A stretch of DNA of 34,184 bases, taken from positions 1 to 34,184 of the forward strand of contig JAEUKQ010000011.1 of NCBI GenBank assembly GCA_016794225.1, read 5' to 3'. Positions 7,632 through 17,383 of this stretch are shown piece after piece. The first letter of the stretch is position 1, and each line of letters opens with the position of its first letter. The notes beneath the pieces were generated by a model. The model was not told the DNA's origin. It ran no database searches and was given only the letters and a program-made list of their open reading frames with translations. Position numbers and translations under genes: made by a program. Origin of the DNA: Alphaproteobacteria bacterium. Lineage in GTDB: Bacteria; Pseudomonadota; Alphaproteobacteria; JAEUKQ01.

Positions 7632-8291
7632 ATGGTTAAAATTGGCCCGTCGATGTTATCAGCAGATTTCTCAAAACTGGCCAACGAGATTACGGCTGTT
7701 GCATCTGCGGGTGCTGATTTCATTCACTGGGATGTTATGGACGGCCATTTCGTACCAAGTCTTACAATTGGTCCATTGGTTATTAAAGCCTTGCGCCCCC
7801 ATTGCAGTCTATTTTTCGATGTGCATTTGATGATTAGCCCGGTTGATCCTTATATCGATGAATTTGCGGCTGCAGGTGCAGATAGCTTAATTATTCACCC
7901 CGAATCAGGACCGCATGTCCACAGGACACTGCAAAAAATTCGTCGACTTGGTAAAAAAGCTGGTATCGCCCTAAATCCATCGACCCCATTAAATGTTCTT
8001 AACTGGATTATTCAAGATATTGATGTTGTTCTCCTGATGAGCGTTAATCCCGGTTTTGGTGGGCAAGAATTTATCCCTGAACAACTAGAAAAAATCAAGC
8101 AATTGCGGCAGTTTCTTGATCAACACGCACCCAACCGCTTTATTGATCTGCAGGTAGATGGCGGAGTTAACGAAAAAACAGCGCCACAGATTATCGCGGC
8201 AGGGGCAAACCGCCTAGTTGCCGGAACAGCCGTTTTTAGAGACGGCGTAACACAATACGCCCACAATATTCAAAAACTGCGCAAAGCTTAG
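7632..8291 (+). CDS. rpe: Ribulose-phosphate 3-epimerase
   Basis: A 219 aa TIM-barrel enzyme that interconverts ribulose 5-phosphate and xylulose 5-phosphate in the pentose phosphate pathway. Family motifs are all present: GPSMLSADF at the N-terminus, HWDVMDGHFVP (metal-binding His and Asp), DVHLMI, MSVNPGFGGQEF, and QVDGGVNEKT with a phosphate-binding end AGANRLVAGTAVF. The length is normal. AAAGGA precedes the ATG. The heparinase II/III-like gene follows after 8 nt, so the two are probably co-transcribed. Confidence 0.97.
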   Translation: MVKIGPSMLSADFSKLANEITAVASAGADFIHWDVMDGHFVPSLTIGPLVIKALRPHCSLFFDVHLMISPVDPYIDEFAAAGADSLIIHPESGPHVHRTLQKIRRLGKKAGIALNPSTPLNVLNWIIQDIDVVLLMSVNPGFGGQEFIPEQLEKIKQLRQFLDQHAPNRFIDLQVDGGVNEKTAPQIIAAGANRLVAGTAVFRDGVTQYAHNIQKLRKA

Positions 8292-8299
8292 GATTATTC

Positions 8300-9985
8300 A
8301 TGCAGAAACACTGGCGACAACGATTGTGGGAATTAACACCACGCTTTCTAACAAGTCGTTCTATCCCCCTTTCACTTGTTTTTCGTTCATCTTTAGCTTA
8401 TTTAAAGCGATTCTACCACCATACCTCCCTATATCGCTGGACGTTGCCTAACCAAGCAGATTCAGTGGTTAGTGCCGCTGTTCGGAGTTTATGGTTTGGA
8501 GATGAAAAAAATGGCGCAGCTATCAAAAATGGTACTTTTGCTTTTGGTTCAATCGAAACATCATACCCCAATTTATGGCAGCACCATATTCCAGAATACT
8601 TCTGGAGCTATTTTCACGGATTTAGTTGGTTACAAGATACAAAACCTACGACTGATGACCAAACAACAATTGTTGAACAGATAATTAATGACTGGATCAG
8701 TCGTCATCCTATTGGACATGGGCTGGCTTGGGATATTGATATAACAGCTAGACGCCTTGATGCTTGGATTAATTACCTTGATTCATCACCGACAATGCGT
8801 ACAGCAGATGTATTTGCAAACTTTGTACTTCATCTTAAAAAACACTGGTTTCATTTATATAATAACTTGCCTGGCCCGCTATTTGGTTCGACACTGATAT
8901 TATCTATTAAAAGCCTCCTGAAAGGCTGGCTATTGTTAAGCGAGCAATTGCCTATGCCTGATTATTTTTTCAATCGCTTCTCATACGAACTGCAGCAACA
9001 ATTTTTGTCAACAGAAAGTTATGCTGAACGAAATCCATCTGCGCAATTAATGTTGCTTGCCCATCTTATTGATTTGTCGACAGCTTTCCGTGAAAACAAC
9101 CAACCGGTACCAGATATTTGGCAAGAATCGATAGTTAAACTAGCAAAAACAATTTTTTATATTCAGCGACCTGATGGTGGATTACCAGGATTTAATGGTA
9201 GTAATCGTGAAGAATCGTGGCACGTGCAACAGATTTTATTACAAAGTCGCTTAAATGCATTAGAATTGTTTTCAAATGTTCCGGTACATCTATCGGGTTA
9301 TTGCCGACTACAAGCTGGTAAAAGTGTGGTATTACTCGATACAGGTCTGCTACCTGATGTTCCATATGACGCTTCGATGCATGCCGGCGCTTTAAGTTTT
9401 GAATTCTATGCAGGTAGCGATGCAATTATCGTTAACTGCGGTAGTAATCCAAATCCGATATGGCACGATGTTCAACGGGCAACCGCTGCTCATTCGACCT
9501 TGATTATGAATGATACCAATTCCTCGTTCTTGGGGCGCAATCATGGAATTATCAAGGGTCCACACCTAATTAAATGCCAACGACAAGAAGAAAATGGCAA
9601 TTGGTGGCTTGAAGCCAGTCATGATGGGTATCAAAAGCTTTTTGGCGCAACGCACACAAGACTTTTATATTTAAGTCACGATGGTTTCGATTTGCGCGGT
9701 GAAGATATTTTAGAAAGCAAAATAGGCCATCGTTGCGTTGTTCGTTTTCATCTACATCCAGACACATTGGTAAAACTAGAACCATCTCAACAGACAGCTA
9801 TTCTTAAGGTGCCTAGCGGTCAGTCATGGCAATTAAGAACCATGATCGGCAATATTGATGCTGAAGAAAGCGTGTATCTTGGGCATAATGGCATCATCCA
9901 TAAAAGCCAACAGCTAGTTATTGGTAACCTTCCAACCGACCCAAATTTAAAAATTAAATGGGCTTTAACCCGAAAAGAATCTTAA
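8300..9985 (+). CDS. Heparinase II/III family protein
   Basis: A 561 aa protein with an alpha-helical N-terminal part (Trp-rich, e.g. WDIDITARRLDAWINYL, about 145-165) and a C-terminal heparinase II/III-like beta domain from about residue 340. That domain includes the segments GALSFEFYAGSDAIIVNCG and WHDVQRATAAHSTLIMND. There is no obvious signal peptide. Family members include polysaccharide lyases, but the alphaproteobacterial version found beside rpe has no defined substrate as far as I know. It lies 8 nt after rpe with an AGGAT ribosome binding site. In many alphaproteobacteria purH follows; here the next gene is a converging transporter. Confidence 0.85.
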   Translation: MQKHWRQRLWELTPRFLTSRSIPLSLVFRSSLAYLKRFYHHTSLYRWTLPNQADSVVSAAVRSLWFGDEKNGAAIKNGTFAFGSIETSYPNLWQHHIPEYFWSYFHGFSWLQDTKPTTDDQTTIVEQIINDWISRHPIGHGLAWDIDITARRLDAWINYLDSSPTMRTADVFANFVLHLKKHWFHLYNNLPGPLFGSTLILSIKSLLKGWLLLSEQLPMPDYFFNRFSYELQQQFLSTESYAERNPSAQLMLLAHLIDLSTAFRENNQPVPDIWQESIVKLAKTIFYIQRPDGGLPGFNGSNREESWHVQQILLQSRLNALELFSNVPVHLSGYCRLQAGKSVVLLDTGLLPDVPYDASMHAGALSFEFYAGSDAIIVNCGSNPNPIWHDVQRATAAHSTLIMNDTNSSFLGRNHGIIKGPHLIKCQRQEENGNWWLEASHDGYQKLFGATHTRLLYLSHDGFDLRGEDILESKIGHRCVVRFHLHPDTLVKLEPSQQTAILKVPSGQSWQLRTMIGNIDAEESVYLGHNGIIHKSQQLVIGNLPTDPNLKIKWALTRKES

Positions 9986-10050
9986 TAAAATGAATAATCA
10001 CGAAAGTGTGCTAGAAGAGAGCATATCTAACCATCAACAGTACCTACAAA

Positions 10051-11325
10051 CTATCCACCTTTTGTTTGCTTAGCCAGTCGTGGCAAAAATATCATTAAAA
10101 CCAACCCCGTTAAAATAAAAACAAGTACTGTTGCCATGCCGGCCTGCTGACTGTTAAAAATTAGCGTAACCCAGCTTAGAATTGCTGGTCCTACAAAAGC
10201 GGTCGCCTTGCCGGCTAGCGAATAAAGACCAAAAAATTCACCGATCATCTCTGGCGGCGACAACCGAACCATCATACTGCGGCTGGCCGATTGAATAGGC
10301 CCAAAAAACATTCCGATCATCATACCAAGAAAGTAAAACCAGGCTTTATCCGTTATTAAAACTAATGATATCCCTAATATAAAAACTGCAACAAGTGCAA
10401 AAATAATTGTCTGGCGTGGCCCGATCCAATCATCAATCCAAGCAAATCCAAAGGCGCCTATACCTGCTGTAATATTAAGCAAAATACCAAAAAGCAATAT
10501 CTCGGGCATATCCATACCAAACTGACCAGCGGCATAAATGCCGCCAAAGGCAAATAATGTATTGAGGCCATCGATATAAATCATTTTTGCCAATAAGAAC
10601 CACGCTATATGCTTATAATTTCCCAATTTACGAATGACCATGACAACATTGGCCATTCCGGCCTTCATACTCTGATATAATGTAACACGTGGTGATTTTT
10701 GCTGTTCGTGCACAAAAAAGAAAATTGGCCCAGAAAATATCAGCACCCATAAAGCGCATACTACATTGGTTATACGCACGTGCTCAAAACTTGCTTTATC
10801 AAGACCAAACGGGGGTATTTCTGGTTGGACAAATACAAGCAGACAAATAATTAAACTGCAAAGACCACCTGCATAACCCAACGCCCACCCCCACCCAGAT
10901 AAACGCCCTATATGACTTGGGGGAACAAGATTTGGTAACATTGAATTATAAAAAACAATGGCAATTTCAAAACCGATAGTTGCAATGCCAGCCCATACCA
11001 AAGCCATTATAATTTGTTGTTCGCCAGGTGTAGCGAACCATAATCCGGCGGTAGCTATTGCGTTGACACAAGTAAAAATCAATAATAATGGTTTGCGACG
11101 TTGCTGATGGTCGGCTATTGCCCCTAGAAATGGGCTTAATATTGCAATAACCAGACCGACTAAGCTGGTCATCTGTCCCCAAAGTGCCATACCGGCTTCC
11201 TTATTAGGCGCGATAACACCGGTAAAATAAGCACTAAACACAAATGTTGAAATAATTGCGGGAAAAGCCGAGTTCGCCCAATCATATAAACACCAGCTAA
11301 TTTTTGCCTTTTGTCCGGCATCCAA
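10051..11325 (-). CDS. MFS transporter, UMF1 (Atg22-like) family
   Basis: A 424 aa protein with 12 predicted membrane helices. The N-terminal signature WCLYDWANSAFPAIISTFVF and the segment FYNSMLPNLVPPSHIGRLSGWGWALGYAGG are typical of the UMF1 branch of the major facilitator superfamily, related to the yeast vacuolar effluxer Atg22. Substrates of the bacterial members are mostly unknown; amino acid efflux is a possibility by analogy. It follows the glutamate dehydrogenase gene by 30 nt on the same strand and is probably co-transcribed, which would fit an amino acid link but does not prove it. Confidence 0.88.
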   Translation of the reverse strand: MDAGQKAKISWCLYDWANSAFPAIISTFVFSAYFTGVIAPNKEAGMALWGQMTSLVGLVIAILSPFLGAIADHQQRRKPLLLIFTCVNAIATAGLWFATPGEQQIIMALVWAGIATIGFEIAIVFYNSMLPNLVPPSHIGRLSGWGWALGYAGGLCSLIICLLVFVQPEIPPFGLDKASFEHVRITNVVCALWVLIFSGPIFFFVHEQQKSPRVTLYQSMKAGMANVVMVIRKLGNYKHIAWFLLAKMIYIDGLNTLFAFGGIYAAGQFGMDMPEILLFGILLNITAGIGAFGFAWIDDWIGPRQTIIFALVAVFILGISLVLITDKAWFYFLGMMIGMFFGPIQSASRSMMVRLSPPEMIGEFFGLYSLAGKATAFVGPAILSWVTLIFNSQQAGMATVLVFILTGLVLMIFLPRLAKQTKGG

Positions 11326-11355
11326 AATTTGGTTTCCTTTTTCTAAACCTTCCTT

Positions 11356-14300
11356 CTAGGCTAACAATAACTTTAGCTGTTGGCTAACAATAACCAACTT
11401 AGCCAAATCAATATTGGGCGCTTTACGCAGATCAGAAAGTAAGTTTTGTGTGTCCTCCCAAGCAGTTTGATGCTGTTTACCCCACTCTTCAATTAAAAAT
11501 TCTGCCGTTGCTTTAGATTTGCTTTTGTTTTGTAAGATTGAAATGCTTAAGGCATTTTGCTGCATATCTAGTTCTTCTAAAATAGCTGCCAAGGCCATTC
11601 GGTCCCAATGCGTTTGTTTATTAGCGCGCATAGCCGCATCACGCAACCAATCAAACTGTAATCTATCGCCAACCTTAAAATAAACAGCGGCAACTTCAAG
11701 AACATCGGCTTTTAGGTTTTGTGCAATCCGCACGATATCTAAACCTGCTTCCAAAAACTCAAGGGCATAAACTGCACGTGCCAAGTTTTCCGGAGTGCCA
11801 TGTTCAATAACCTGTTTGGCATTATCATGCCAATTTTTGCGGTCAAGATCACCCAACAAAGCTGATAAATTTTGTGCAACAAGATTTATTCCTGGCGAGA
11901 ACGCTTGAAAATGTTCGGCAATATTTAAAGATGGCTGACCATTTTTTAAAAACCATAAGGTTGCCGCCTCGGCCATACGATTGATAATAACAAATAGCTG
12001 TAATTGAATATCGGCCTTAACCTTGTTATCTAACTCCTCTATTCCCGACCATAGCTGGCGTAAATTGAATGTAGAACGCGTAATTGCATAGGCACGTGTT
12101 ATATCAGATGCTGTTTTTCCGGTTCTTTCCTTCATCACATGCAAGAAAGACGGACCAACCCTGTTCACCAAGCTATTGGTAACAGCTGTTGCAATAATTT
12201 CCCGCCGCAAACGATGCCGAGAAATGTCCTGCTGATAGGCTTGCTGTAGTGGCTTGGGGAAATAAAGATAAAGATCATCAATCAATTGCTGATCATCTGG
12301 CAAGCTAGAGGGCAAAAGCTCATCGTACAAGGTCATTTTCGCATAGGCCAGCAAAATTGCAAGTTCAGGCCGGGTTAAGCCAATTTGGGCATTTTGACGT
12401 TGACGCACGGATTCATCATCCGGAAGAAATTCTAACGCCCGATCCAGTTTACCTTGTTTTTCTAAGGCACGCATAAAACGCACCTGCTGATCCAACTGCA
12501 CCCAACCAGTATGTTCAGCTATACTTAACGCTTGGCTTTGCAGGTAATTATCGCGTAGAACCAATTGGGAAACCTCGTCCGTCATTTGCGACAATAAAAC
12601 ATTGCGTTTATCAATCGACAATTTGCCCTTAGCAACAATGCCATTCAATAAAATTTTAATATTGACTTCATGATCTGAACAATCAACACCAGCTGAATTA
12701 TCAAGGGCATCGGTATTAATACGTCCGCCTTTCATGGCAAATTCAATACGTCCGCGTTGGGTTAGACCAAGATTAGCACCTTCGCCCACAACACGACATC
12801 TCAACGAAGCACCGTCAACCCGTAATTGATCATTGGTGCGATCACCAACCTCGGCATGATTTTCTGTGGTGGATTTGACATATGTTCCAATACCCCCAAA
12901 AAATAGCAAATCAACCTGACTTTGCAGCAGGTGGCGAATAAGTTCGTTAGGGGTAACCGCTTCTTTTTTAATGCCAAAACATTCGCGTGCCTCGGCTGAC
13001 AATTTAATTGATTTTGCCTTGCGGTCAAAAACCCCGCCTCCCGATGAAATTAACTGTGTGTTATAATCCGTCCAGGCCGAACGCGGTAAATCAAACAACC
13101 GCTTGCGTTCTTGCCAACTTGCCGTAGGATCAGGGTTAGGATCAATAAATATATGAACATGATTAAAAGCACCCAGTAACCTTGTATGCTTTGATAGCAA
13201 CATACCATTGCCAAACACGTCACCAGACATATCACCAACCCCAACACAGGTGAAATCCTGCTTTTGAATATCACGCCCTATTTCCCGAAAATGGCGCTTA
13301 ACAGTTTCCCAAACACCTTTGGCCGTTATACCCATTTTTTTATGATCATATCCCGCTGACCCGCCAGAAGCAAAAGCATCATCAAGCCAAAAACCATATT
13401 GCCGTGAAATTTTATTGGCAGTATCAGAGAAAGTTGCGGTTCCCTTGTCGGCTGCAACAACAAGATATGGGTCATCATCATCCCGACGCACAACATCCTT
13501 TGGTGGTACAACACGATTCTCGGATAGGTTATCGGTTATATCTAATAATCCGCTAATAAATATCTTGTAACACTCTATACCTTCTTGCTGCATGGCTTCT
13601 CGACCGGTAGCGGGTGGGTTTTTAAGAACAAAACCACCTTTTGAGCCGACGGGCACAATGACCGAGTTTTTAACCATCTGCGCCTTAAGTAAGCCAAGTA
13701 TTTCAGTTCTAAAATCCTCGCGACGGTCAGACCAACGAATTCCTCCACGGGCAACCTTGCCGCCACGCAGGTGAATACCTTCAACCCTTGGGCTATAGAC
13801 AAATATCTCAACCATTGGACACGGTAATGGCAGATCTTCAATAAGCCTGGAATTTATTTTAAATGACAGGTAATTTTTCCAATACTGGTCAGACCCTTTT
13901 TGGTAAAAATTGGTACGTAATGTTGATAAAATAACGTTTAAGTATCGCCGAATAATTCGGTCTTGATCAAGGTTGCTAACACTTTCCAGTAATTTATCAA
14001 TTTCTTGTTTTAAAACTTGGCTTTTTTGCTCGTCATTCCCAGCAGCCGGATCAAACATCGACTGAAAAAGTTCGACAAGTTTAACTGTAATCACCGGGTT
14101 GGCCGATAAAGTTTCTTCCATATACTGCTGACTGAAAGGTATAGCCGCCTGTCTTAGATATTTTGCATAAGCGCGCAACATACTTACCTGACGCCAATCT
14201 AACCCAGCTTGCAAGACCAATGCATTGAACCCGTCATTCTCGATTTCGCGATTCCAGACTTTAATATAACATTCCTGAAAATTTGTTTGCAATTGACGAA

Positions 14301-16155
14301 TATCCGATAATTGCTGCTGGGCTGGCTTCATACGAAAATCATGAATCCATAGTTTGGTTTGTGCTTGATATGGCTCAATTGCATAAAACATCTCGCTTAA
14401 AACCCGCAGTCCCATATTTTCTAAAACAGGCAAAGCATCAGATAGGCTTATTTGTTGGGATGGGCTGTATATTTTGAGTCCAAGACAACCGGACTCGGCA
14501 GAGTCCTCTAACACATAAAGGTACAATACAACCTGGTCGGCACTTAAAGCCTTATCAATAAATATAATATCTGTAGAGGCTGTTTGTGGGCTAAAATGCT
14601 CGCGGTAGCTGAGGGGGAATGCATCAACAAATCTGCGAATAACACTGGCGGCCTTTTCGCCCCCAAAATTCTCAACCAATGTTTCCTTTAAACGACTTTT
14701 CCAAGAGCGGCCTATTTCAACCAGGCGCCGTTCCAATTCCTCGACATCAACTATCGCCTGATTGGTAGGATCGGTACGAATCATTAAATAAAGCCGGCCT
14801 AATGGGTCATCCCCCATATAGGTATTAGTAACAACCAACTGACCCTGAAATGCTTGCAGTAGGTTATCTTCAATTTGACGCCGTAAATCGCCATCATAAC
14901 GGTCTCGCGGTAAACACACAATCGCACAGTAAAAACGCTTGAACAAATCACGCCGCATAAACAGGGCAACACGCTGCCGCTCTTGCAACCTCAGTATGCC
15001 AAGGACTGTTTCAAACACTTGATTCTCGTCAGCTTGAAATAATTCATCCCGCGGATAGGTTTCAAGAATATGACGAAACGACTTTGCATTGTGGCTGGGA
15101 ACCGGAAAAGCTGCCCGTTCGGTTAAACGCTGCAGTTTGTGCCGCAATACCGGTATGTCTTTTAAGCTGGTGTTATAGGCACGCGCCGTAAGTAATCCAA
15201 CAAAAATATAACAACCGCCCAAAGTTCCCTGGTTCGTAACCTTGGCAATGATCACAACATCCATTAATGCATGCCGATGAACGGTGGAAAAAAAACCAGC
15301 CTTGGTTAAAACCGCAATTTTTTTGTTTGATAACTGAGTTACTTCGGGTGGTAAATGATGGTGAAAACCAGGATCAGCATAAAGTTTAAAAGCAGGGTTT
15401 TTAAATAAACCGTATCCCTGAACCATTTTGGATTGATTCATCATGGGCGATAATGGTCCGGTAAAGTCATACTCGGCCATCCCAAGGTAGGTAAAATGAT
15501 CTTCATCAAGCCATTTTAAAAATTGTTGATATTCAAGTGATTCAGGAATACTTAATAAACTAAGGCTTTTTTGTAGTTGGTTATTATGTTGGCGCATAAC
15601 AGACCAATCTGATACCGCACGTTTGACATCTTTTAAAACATTTAACAAACGTTCCTGGATTAATAGAATTCGTTCAGGCGATGTTTGTTCACTGATCCGA
15701 ATTTGCATAAACGATTCAGCATGTCCCTGACCTGTTTTCTGGCGTTTACCCTCAATCCGCTTAATTTGTATAACTGGGTGAATAACCAAATAGGCAGGTA
15801 AATCAAGTTGATGTAATGCCTTAACAACAGAATCGACCAAAAAAGACATATCATCATTGACGATTTCAATAATCGAATGGATACTGCTCCAACCATTTTC
15901 CTGCTGTTTTGGGGTATAGACACGTATTTTAATTTGCTCTGGATCACGGGATGCACCCCAATGCCACAACGACAAAGCTGCGCCCAACAAATTTTCAGGC
16001 GTCTCAGCAAGCAAATCGTCTGGCGAGACGTTGGCATAAAAACGCTGAATAAAATCTTTAACTTCTTGCTGTTCTGTTGCTTGGGCCTTAGTTAAGGCCA
16101 ATTGAAAAACTTGTGTCAATAAATCTTGCTTCAGTTTTTCAGCACGGTGCACCAT
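11356..16155 (-). CDS. gdhB: NAD-specific glutamate dehydrogenase, large (180 kDa) type
   Basis: A 1,599 aa protein, normal for the L-GDH180 family, which deaminates glutamate to 2-oxoglutarate with NAD. The long N-terminal part (about 1-700) holds the regulatory ACT-like domains of the family. The catalytic core contains GGIRWSDRREDFRTEILGL, the substrate lysine region VGSKGGFVLKNP near 838, DKGTATFSDTAN near 902, ASGGSAGYDHKKMGITAKG near 925 and GDMSGDVFGNGM near 980. A long helical C-terminal domain follows. A strong ribosome binding site (AAGGGGG, 7 nt before ATG) is present. The leader holds a terminator-like hairpin (16188-16209). The gene is also called gdhZ in Caulobacter. Confidence 0.97.
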   Translation of the reverse strand: MVHRAEKLKQDLLTQVFQLALTKAQATEQQEVKDFIQRFYANVSPDDLLAETPENLLGAALSLWHWGASRDPEQIKIRVYTPKQQENGWSSIHSIIEIVNDDMSFLVDSVVKALHQLDLPAYLVIHPVIQIKRIEGKRQKTGQGHAESFMQIRISEQTSPERILLIQERLLNVLKDVKRAVSDWSVMRQHNNQLQKSLSLLSIPESLEYQQFLKWLDEDHFTYLGMAEYDFTGPLSPMMNQSKMVQGYGLFKNPAFKLYADPGFHHHLPPEVTQLSNKKIAVLTKAGFFSTVHRHALMDVVIIAKVTNQGTLGGCYIFVGLLTARAYNTSLKDIPVLRHKLQRLTERAAFPVPSHNAKSFRHILETYPRDELFQADENQVFETVLGILRLQERQRVALFMRRDLFKRFYCAIVCLPRDRYDGDLRRQIEDNLLQAFQGQLVVTNTYMGDDPLGRLYLMIRTDPTNQAIVDVEELERRLVEIGRSWKSRLKETLVENFGGEKAASVIRRFVDAFPLSYREHFSPQTASTDIIFIDKALSADQVVLYLYVLEDSAESGCLGLKIYSPSQQISLSDALPVLENMGLRVLSEMFYAIEPYQAQTKLWIHDFRMKPAQQQLSDIRQLQTNFQECYIKVWNREIENDGFNALVLQAGLDWRQVSMLRAYAKYLRQAAIPFSQQYMEETLSANPVITVKLVELFQSMFDPAAGNDEQKSQVLKQEIDKLLESVSNLDQDRIIRRYLNVILSTLRTNFYQKGSDQYWKNYLSFKINSRLIEDLPLPCPMVEIFVYSPRVEGIHLRGGKVARGGIRWSDRREDFRTEILGLLKAQMVKNSVIVPVGSKGGFVLKNPPATGREAMQQEGIECYKIFISGLLDITDNLSENRVVPPKDVVRRDDDDPYLVVAADKGTATFSDTANKISRQYGFWLDDAFASGGSAGYDHKKMGITAKGVWETVKRHFREIGRDIQKQDFTCVGVGDMSGDVFGNGMLLSKHTRLLGAFNHVHIFIDPNPDPTASWQERKRLFDLPRSAWTDYNTQLISSGGGVFDRKAKSIKLSAEARECFGIKKEAVTPNELIRHLLQSQVDLLFFGGIGTYVKSTTENHAEVGDRTNDQLRVDGASLRCRVVGEGANLGLTQRGRIEFAMKGGRINTDALDNSAGVDCSDHEVNIKILLNGIVAKGKLSIDKRNVLLSQMTDEVSQLVLRDNYLQSQALSIAEHTGWVQLDQQVRFMRALEKQGKLDRALEFLPDDESVRQRQNAQIGLTRPELAILLAYAKMTLYDELLPSSLPDDQQLIDDLYLYFPKPLQQAYQQDISRHRLRREIIATAVTNSLVNRVGPSFLHVMKERTGKTASDITRAYAITRSTFNLRQLWSGIEELDNKVKADIQLQLFVIINRMAEAATLWFLKNGQPSLNIAEHFQAFSPGINLVAQNLSALLGDLDRKNWHDNAKQVIEHGTPENLARAVYALEFLEAGLDIVRIAQNLKADVLEVAAVYFKVGDRLQFDWLRDAAMRANKQTHWDRMALAAILEELDMQQNALSISILQNKSKSKATAEFLIEEWGKQHQTAWEDTQNLLSDLRKAPNIDLAKLVIVSQQLKLLLA

Positions 16156-16187
16156 CGTTTTACCCCCTTCTTAGCCGGTCGATAGAT

Positions 16188-16209
16188 AAAAGTGGGCGTC
16201 GCCCCTTTT
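16188..16209 (-). terminator. Terminator-like hairpin in the glutamate dehydrogenase leader
   Basis: Read on the minus strand, AAAAG then GGGC, a 3-nt loop, GCCC, one bulge and CTTTT. It lies 33 nt before the start codon and just upstream of the ribosome binding site. If transcription enters from the promoter near 16290, it is placed to act as an attenuator. Alternatively it is a second terminator for the gene at 16387-16827. Confidence 0.4.
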
Positions 16210-16261
16210 ACCGCATGGGGGATTATCTGCTTTTCCAAAAAAAAGGCAATGGTATTTTGTG

Positions 16262-16290
16262 ACTGTAGCTTAAAAGAACTATTAGAACAA
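16262..16290 (-). promoter_or_regulatory. Candidate promoter of the glutamate dehydrogenase gene
   Basis: On the minus strand, -35 TTGTTC (16290-16285), a 17-bp spacer and -10 TACAGT (16267-16262). It lies downstream of the terminator of the preceding gene, giving a leader of about 100 nt. The match is moderate. Confidence 0.35.
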
Positions 16291-16320
16291 ACTACGTTTT
16301 ATTATTCGTGTAGAAAGCCT

Positions 16321-16356
16321 AATAAAAAAACAAGGCGCACCAAATTTGATGCGCCT
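16321..16356 (-). terminator. Intrinsic terminator of the small membrane protein gene
   Basis: On the minus strand the stem AGGCGCA / TGCGCCT (16356-16350 with 16339-16333) is followed by TGTTTTTTTATT. The loop region CAAATTTG is itself self-complementary. It lies 31 nt past the stop of the gene at 16387-16827. Confidence 0.8.
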
Positions 16357-16386
16357 GTTATAGTTGTTGATAGAAGCTTAATTATC

Positions 16387-16827
16387 TTAATAACCGAATA
16401 GAGCGACTCTATAGATAATAAACCAAACGCCAAGAACAATTGCAGCAATACCAAGTGGCCCTTGGAATGCAGCCAATTTTTGGCGTAATTCTTCCGATTT
16501 TGCTTTGGCTGCTTCATTCGAACTCATCATTTTACTGATGAAGCCAAAACCCAGTAAAAACCCTAAGGCTACCTGAACCAAAGAAAGCAGTAAGAAAGAA
16601 ATCCCTAAGACCGGTGTATAGCCAAAAAATAACCCAATGTTAAACAGTAAATCAAAAATCAGCTTATAAAGACCCCAAACTAAAACAATAATACCGAAAA
16701 TCCCTTGGAACGGTACTAACTTAGATAACATTTCTTGTGCTTTAGGATTTTGACCCGCCAGCAATGTTGGAACAGCTAAAAGGCCAAGCAAAATAGCAAG
16801 CAAGCCATTGAAAATAAAAGCGCCCAT
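16387..16827 (-). CDS. Small membrane protein with an internal duplication, unknown function
   Basis: A 146 aa hydrophobic protein with about four membrane segments. Two halves repeat with an offset of 81 residues: EMLSKLVPFQGIFGIIVLVWG (32-52) against EELRQKLAAFQGPLGIAAIVLG (113-133). They share the K-L-x-x-F-Q-G...G-I motif, about 11 identities in 26. Each half is a hydrophobic helix, a short polar linker ending in FQG, then a second helix. I do not recognise the family. AAGGGAT precedes the ATG, and a terminator follows at 16321-16356, so it is probably a single-gene unit. It is an inner-membrane protein; any role would be a guess. Confidence 0.75.
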   Translation of the reverse strand: MGAFIFNGLLAILLGLLAVPTLLAGQNPKAQEMLSKLVPFQGIFGIIVLVWGLYKLIFDLLFNIGLFFGYTPVLGISFLLLSLVQVALGFLLGFGFISKMMSSNEAAKAKSEELRQKLAAFQGPLGIAAIVLGVWFIIYRVALFGY

Positions 16828-17060
16828 AATTTTTATCCCTTATGTAAAAAGTTTAAATTAGTATCTTGTTTTCTAACTTATCTGTACCACAGTGCTTTTT
16901 TTATGCCTGTTTTTGTAAAAAATTGCAAAGAAATTTTGCAATTATCGATATTTTTTACAAATTTTATGAAAATAGGAATAATAATATTAAGCTTTGTCAC
17001 CAAAGGTGCAATCACAAAAAACATTGATTGTGCCAGCATACAAAAGGCTTAAATAAAATA

Positions 17061-17088
17061 TTGTATTTTTTCCGATTATGCTTATGTT
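17061..17088 (+). promoter_or_regulatory. Candidate promoter of tRNA-Ala
   Basis: -35 TTGTAT (17061-17066), a 16-bp spacer and -10 TATGTT (17083-17088). The predicted start lies about 20 nt ahead of the tRNA. The match is moderate. Confidence 0.4.
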
Positions 17089-17113
17089 TAGCTTTACTAT
17101 TTCATTTGTTTTA

Positions 17114-17189
17114 GGGGTCGTAGCTCAGATGGGAGAGCGTCTCGTTCGCAATGAGAAGGTCAGGGGTTCGAATCCCCTCGGCTCCACCA
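17114..17189 (+). tRNA. tRNA-Ala (anticodon CGC)
   Basis: A 76-nt cloverleaf. Acceptor GGGGTCG pairs with CGGCTCC (two wobble pairs), then A and an encoded CCA. The anticodon loop TTCGCAA has CGC at 17147-17149, reading GCG. D loop TAGCTCAGATGGGAGAGC and T loop GGGGTTCGAATCCCC are standard. Confidence 0.95.
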
Positions 17190-17383
17190 GGTTTTGTTCC
17201 AACCTCCCTTTGGCAATTACCGCAAATCATAGCATGCATTCAACCACTAAACTACATATTATTTGGTGGCTTAAATCCAAATAAAAAGCCCTTTGATTTA
17301 TTCAATCAATCTGCTAGGCTGCCAAAATATGATTTTTTTGGATTTTAATGCTTCACAAAATTTAAAACTTAAGAAGGTAACAA

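Noticed and set aside
9989-10072. 27-codon frame after the heparinase-like gene (MNNHESVLEESISNHQQYLQ...)
   Set aside because: No ribosome binding site, overlaps the end of the converging transporter gene and has no recognisable homology.
13575-13841. Antisense and alternative-frame ORFs inside the glutamate dehydrogenase gene
   Set aside because: They are shadows of a well-supported 1,599-residue reading frame.
16992-17030. Two adjacent small dyads (CTTTG-TCAC-CAAAG and CAATCA...TGATTG)
   Set aside because: Stems of 5-6 bp in AT-rich DNA are expected by chance and no function is suggested by position.
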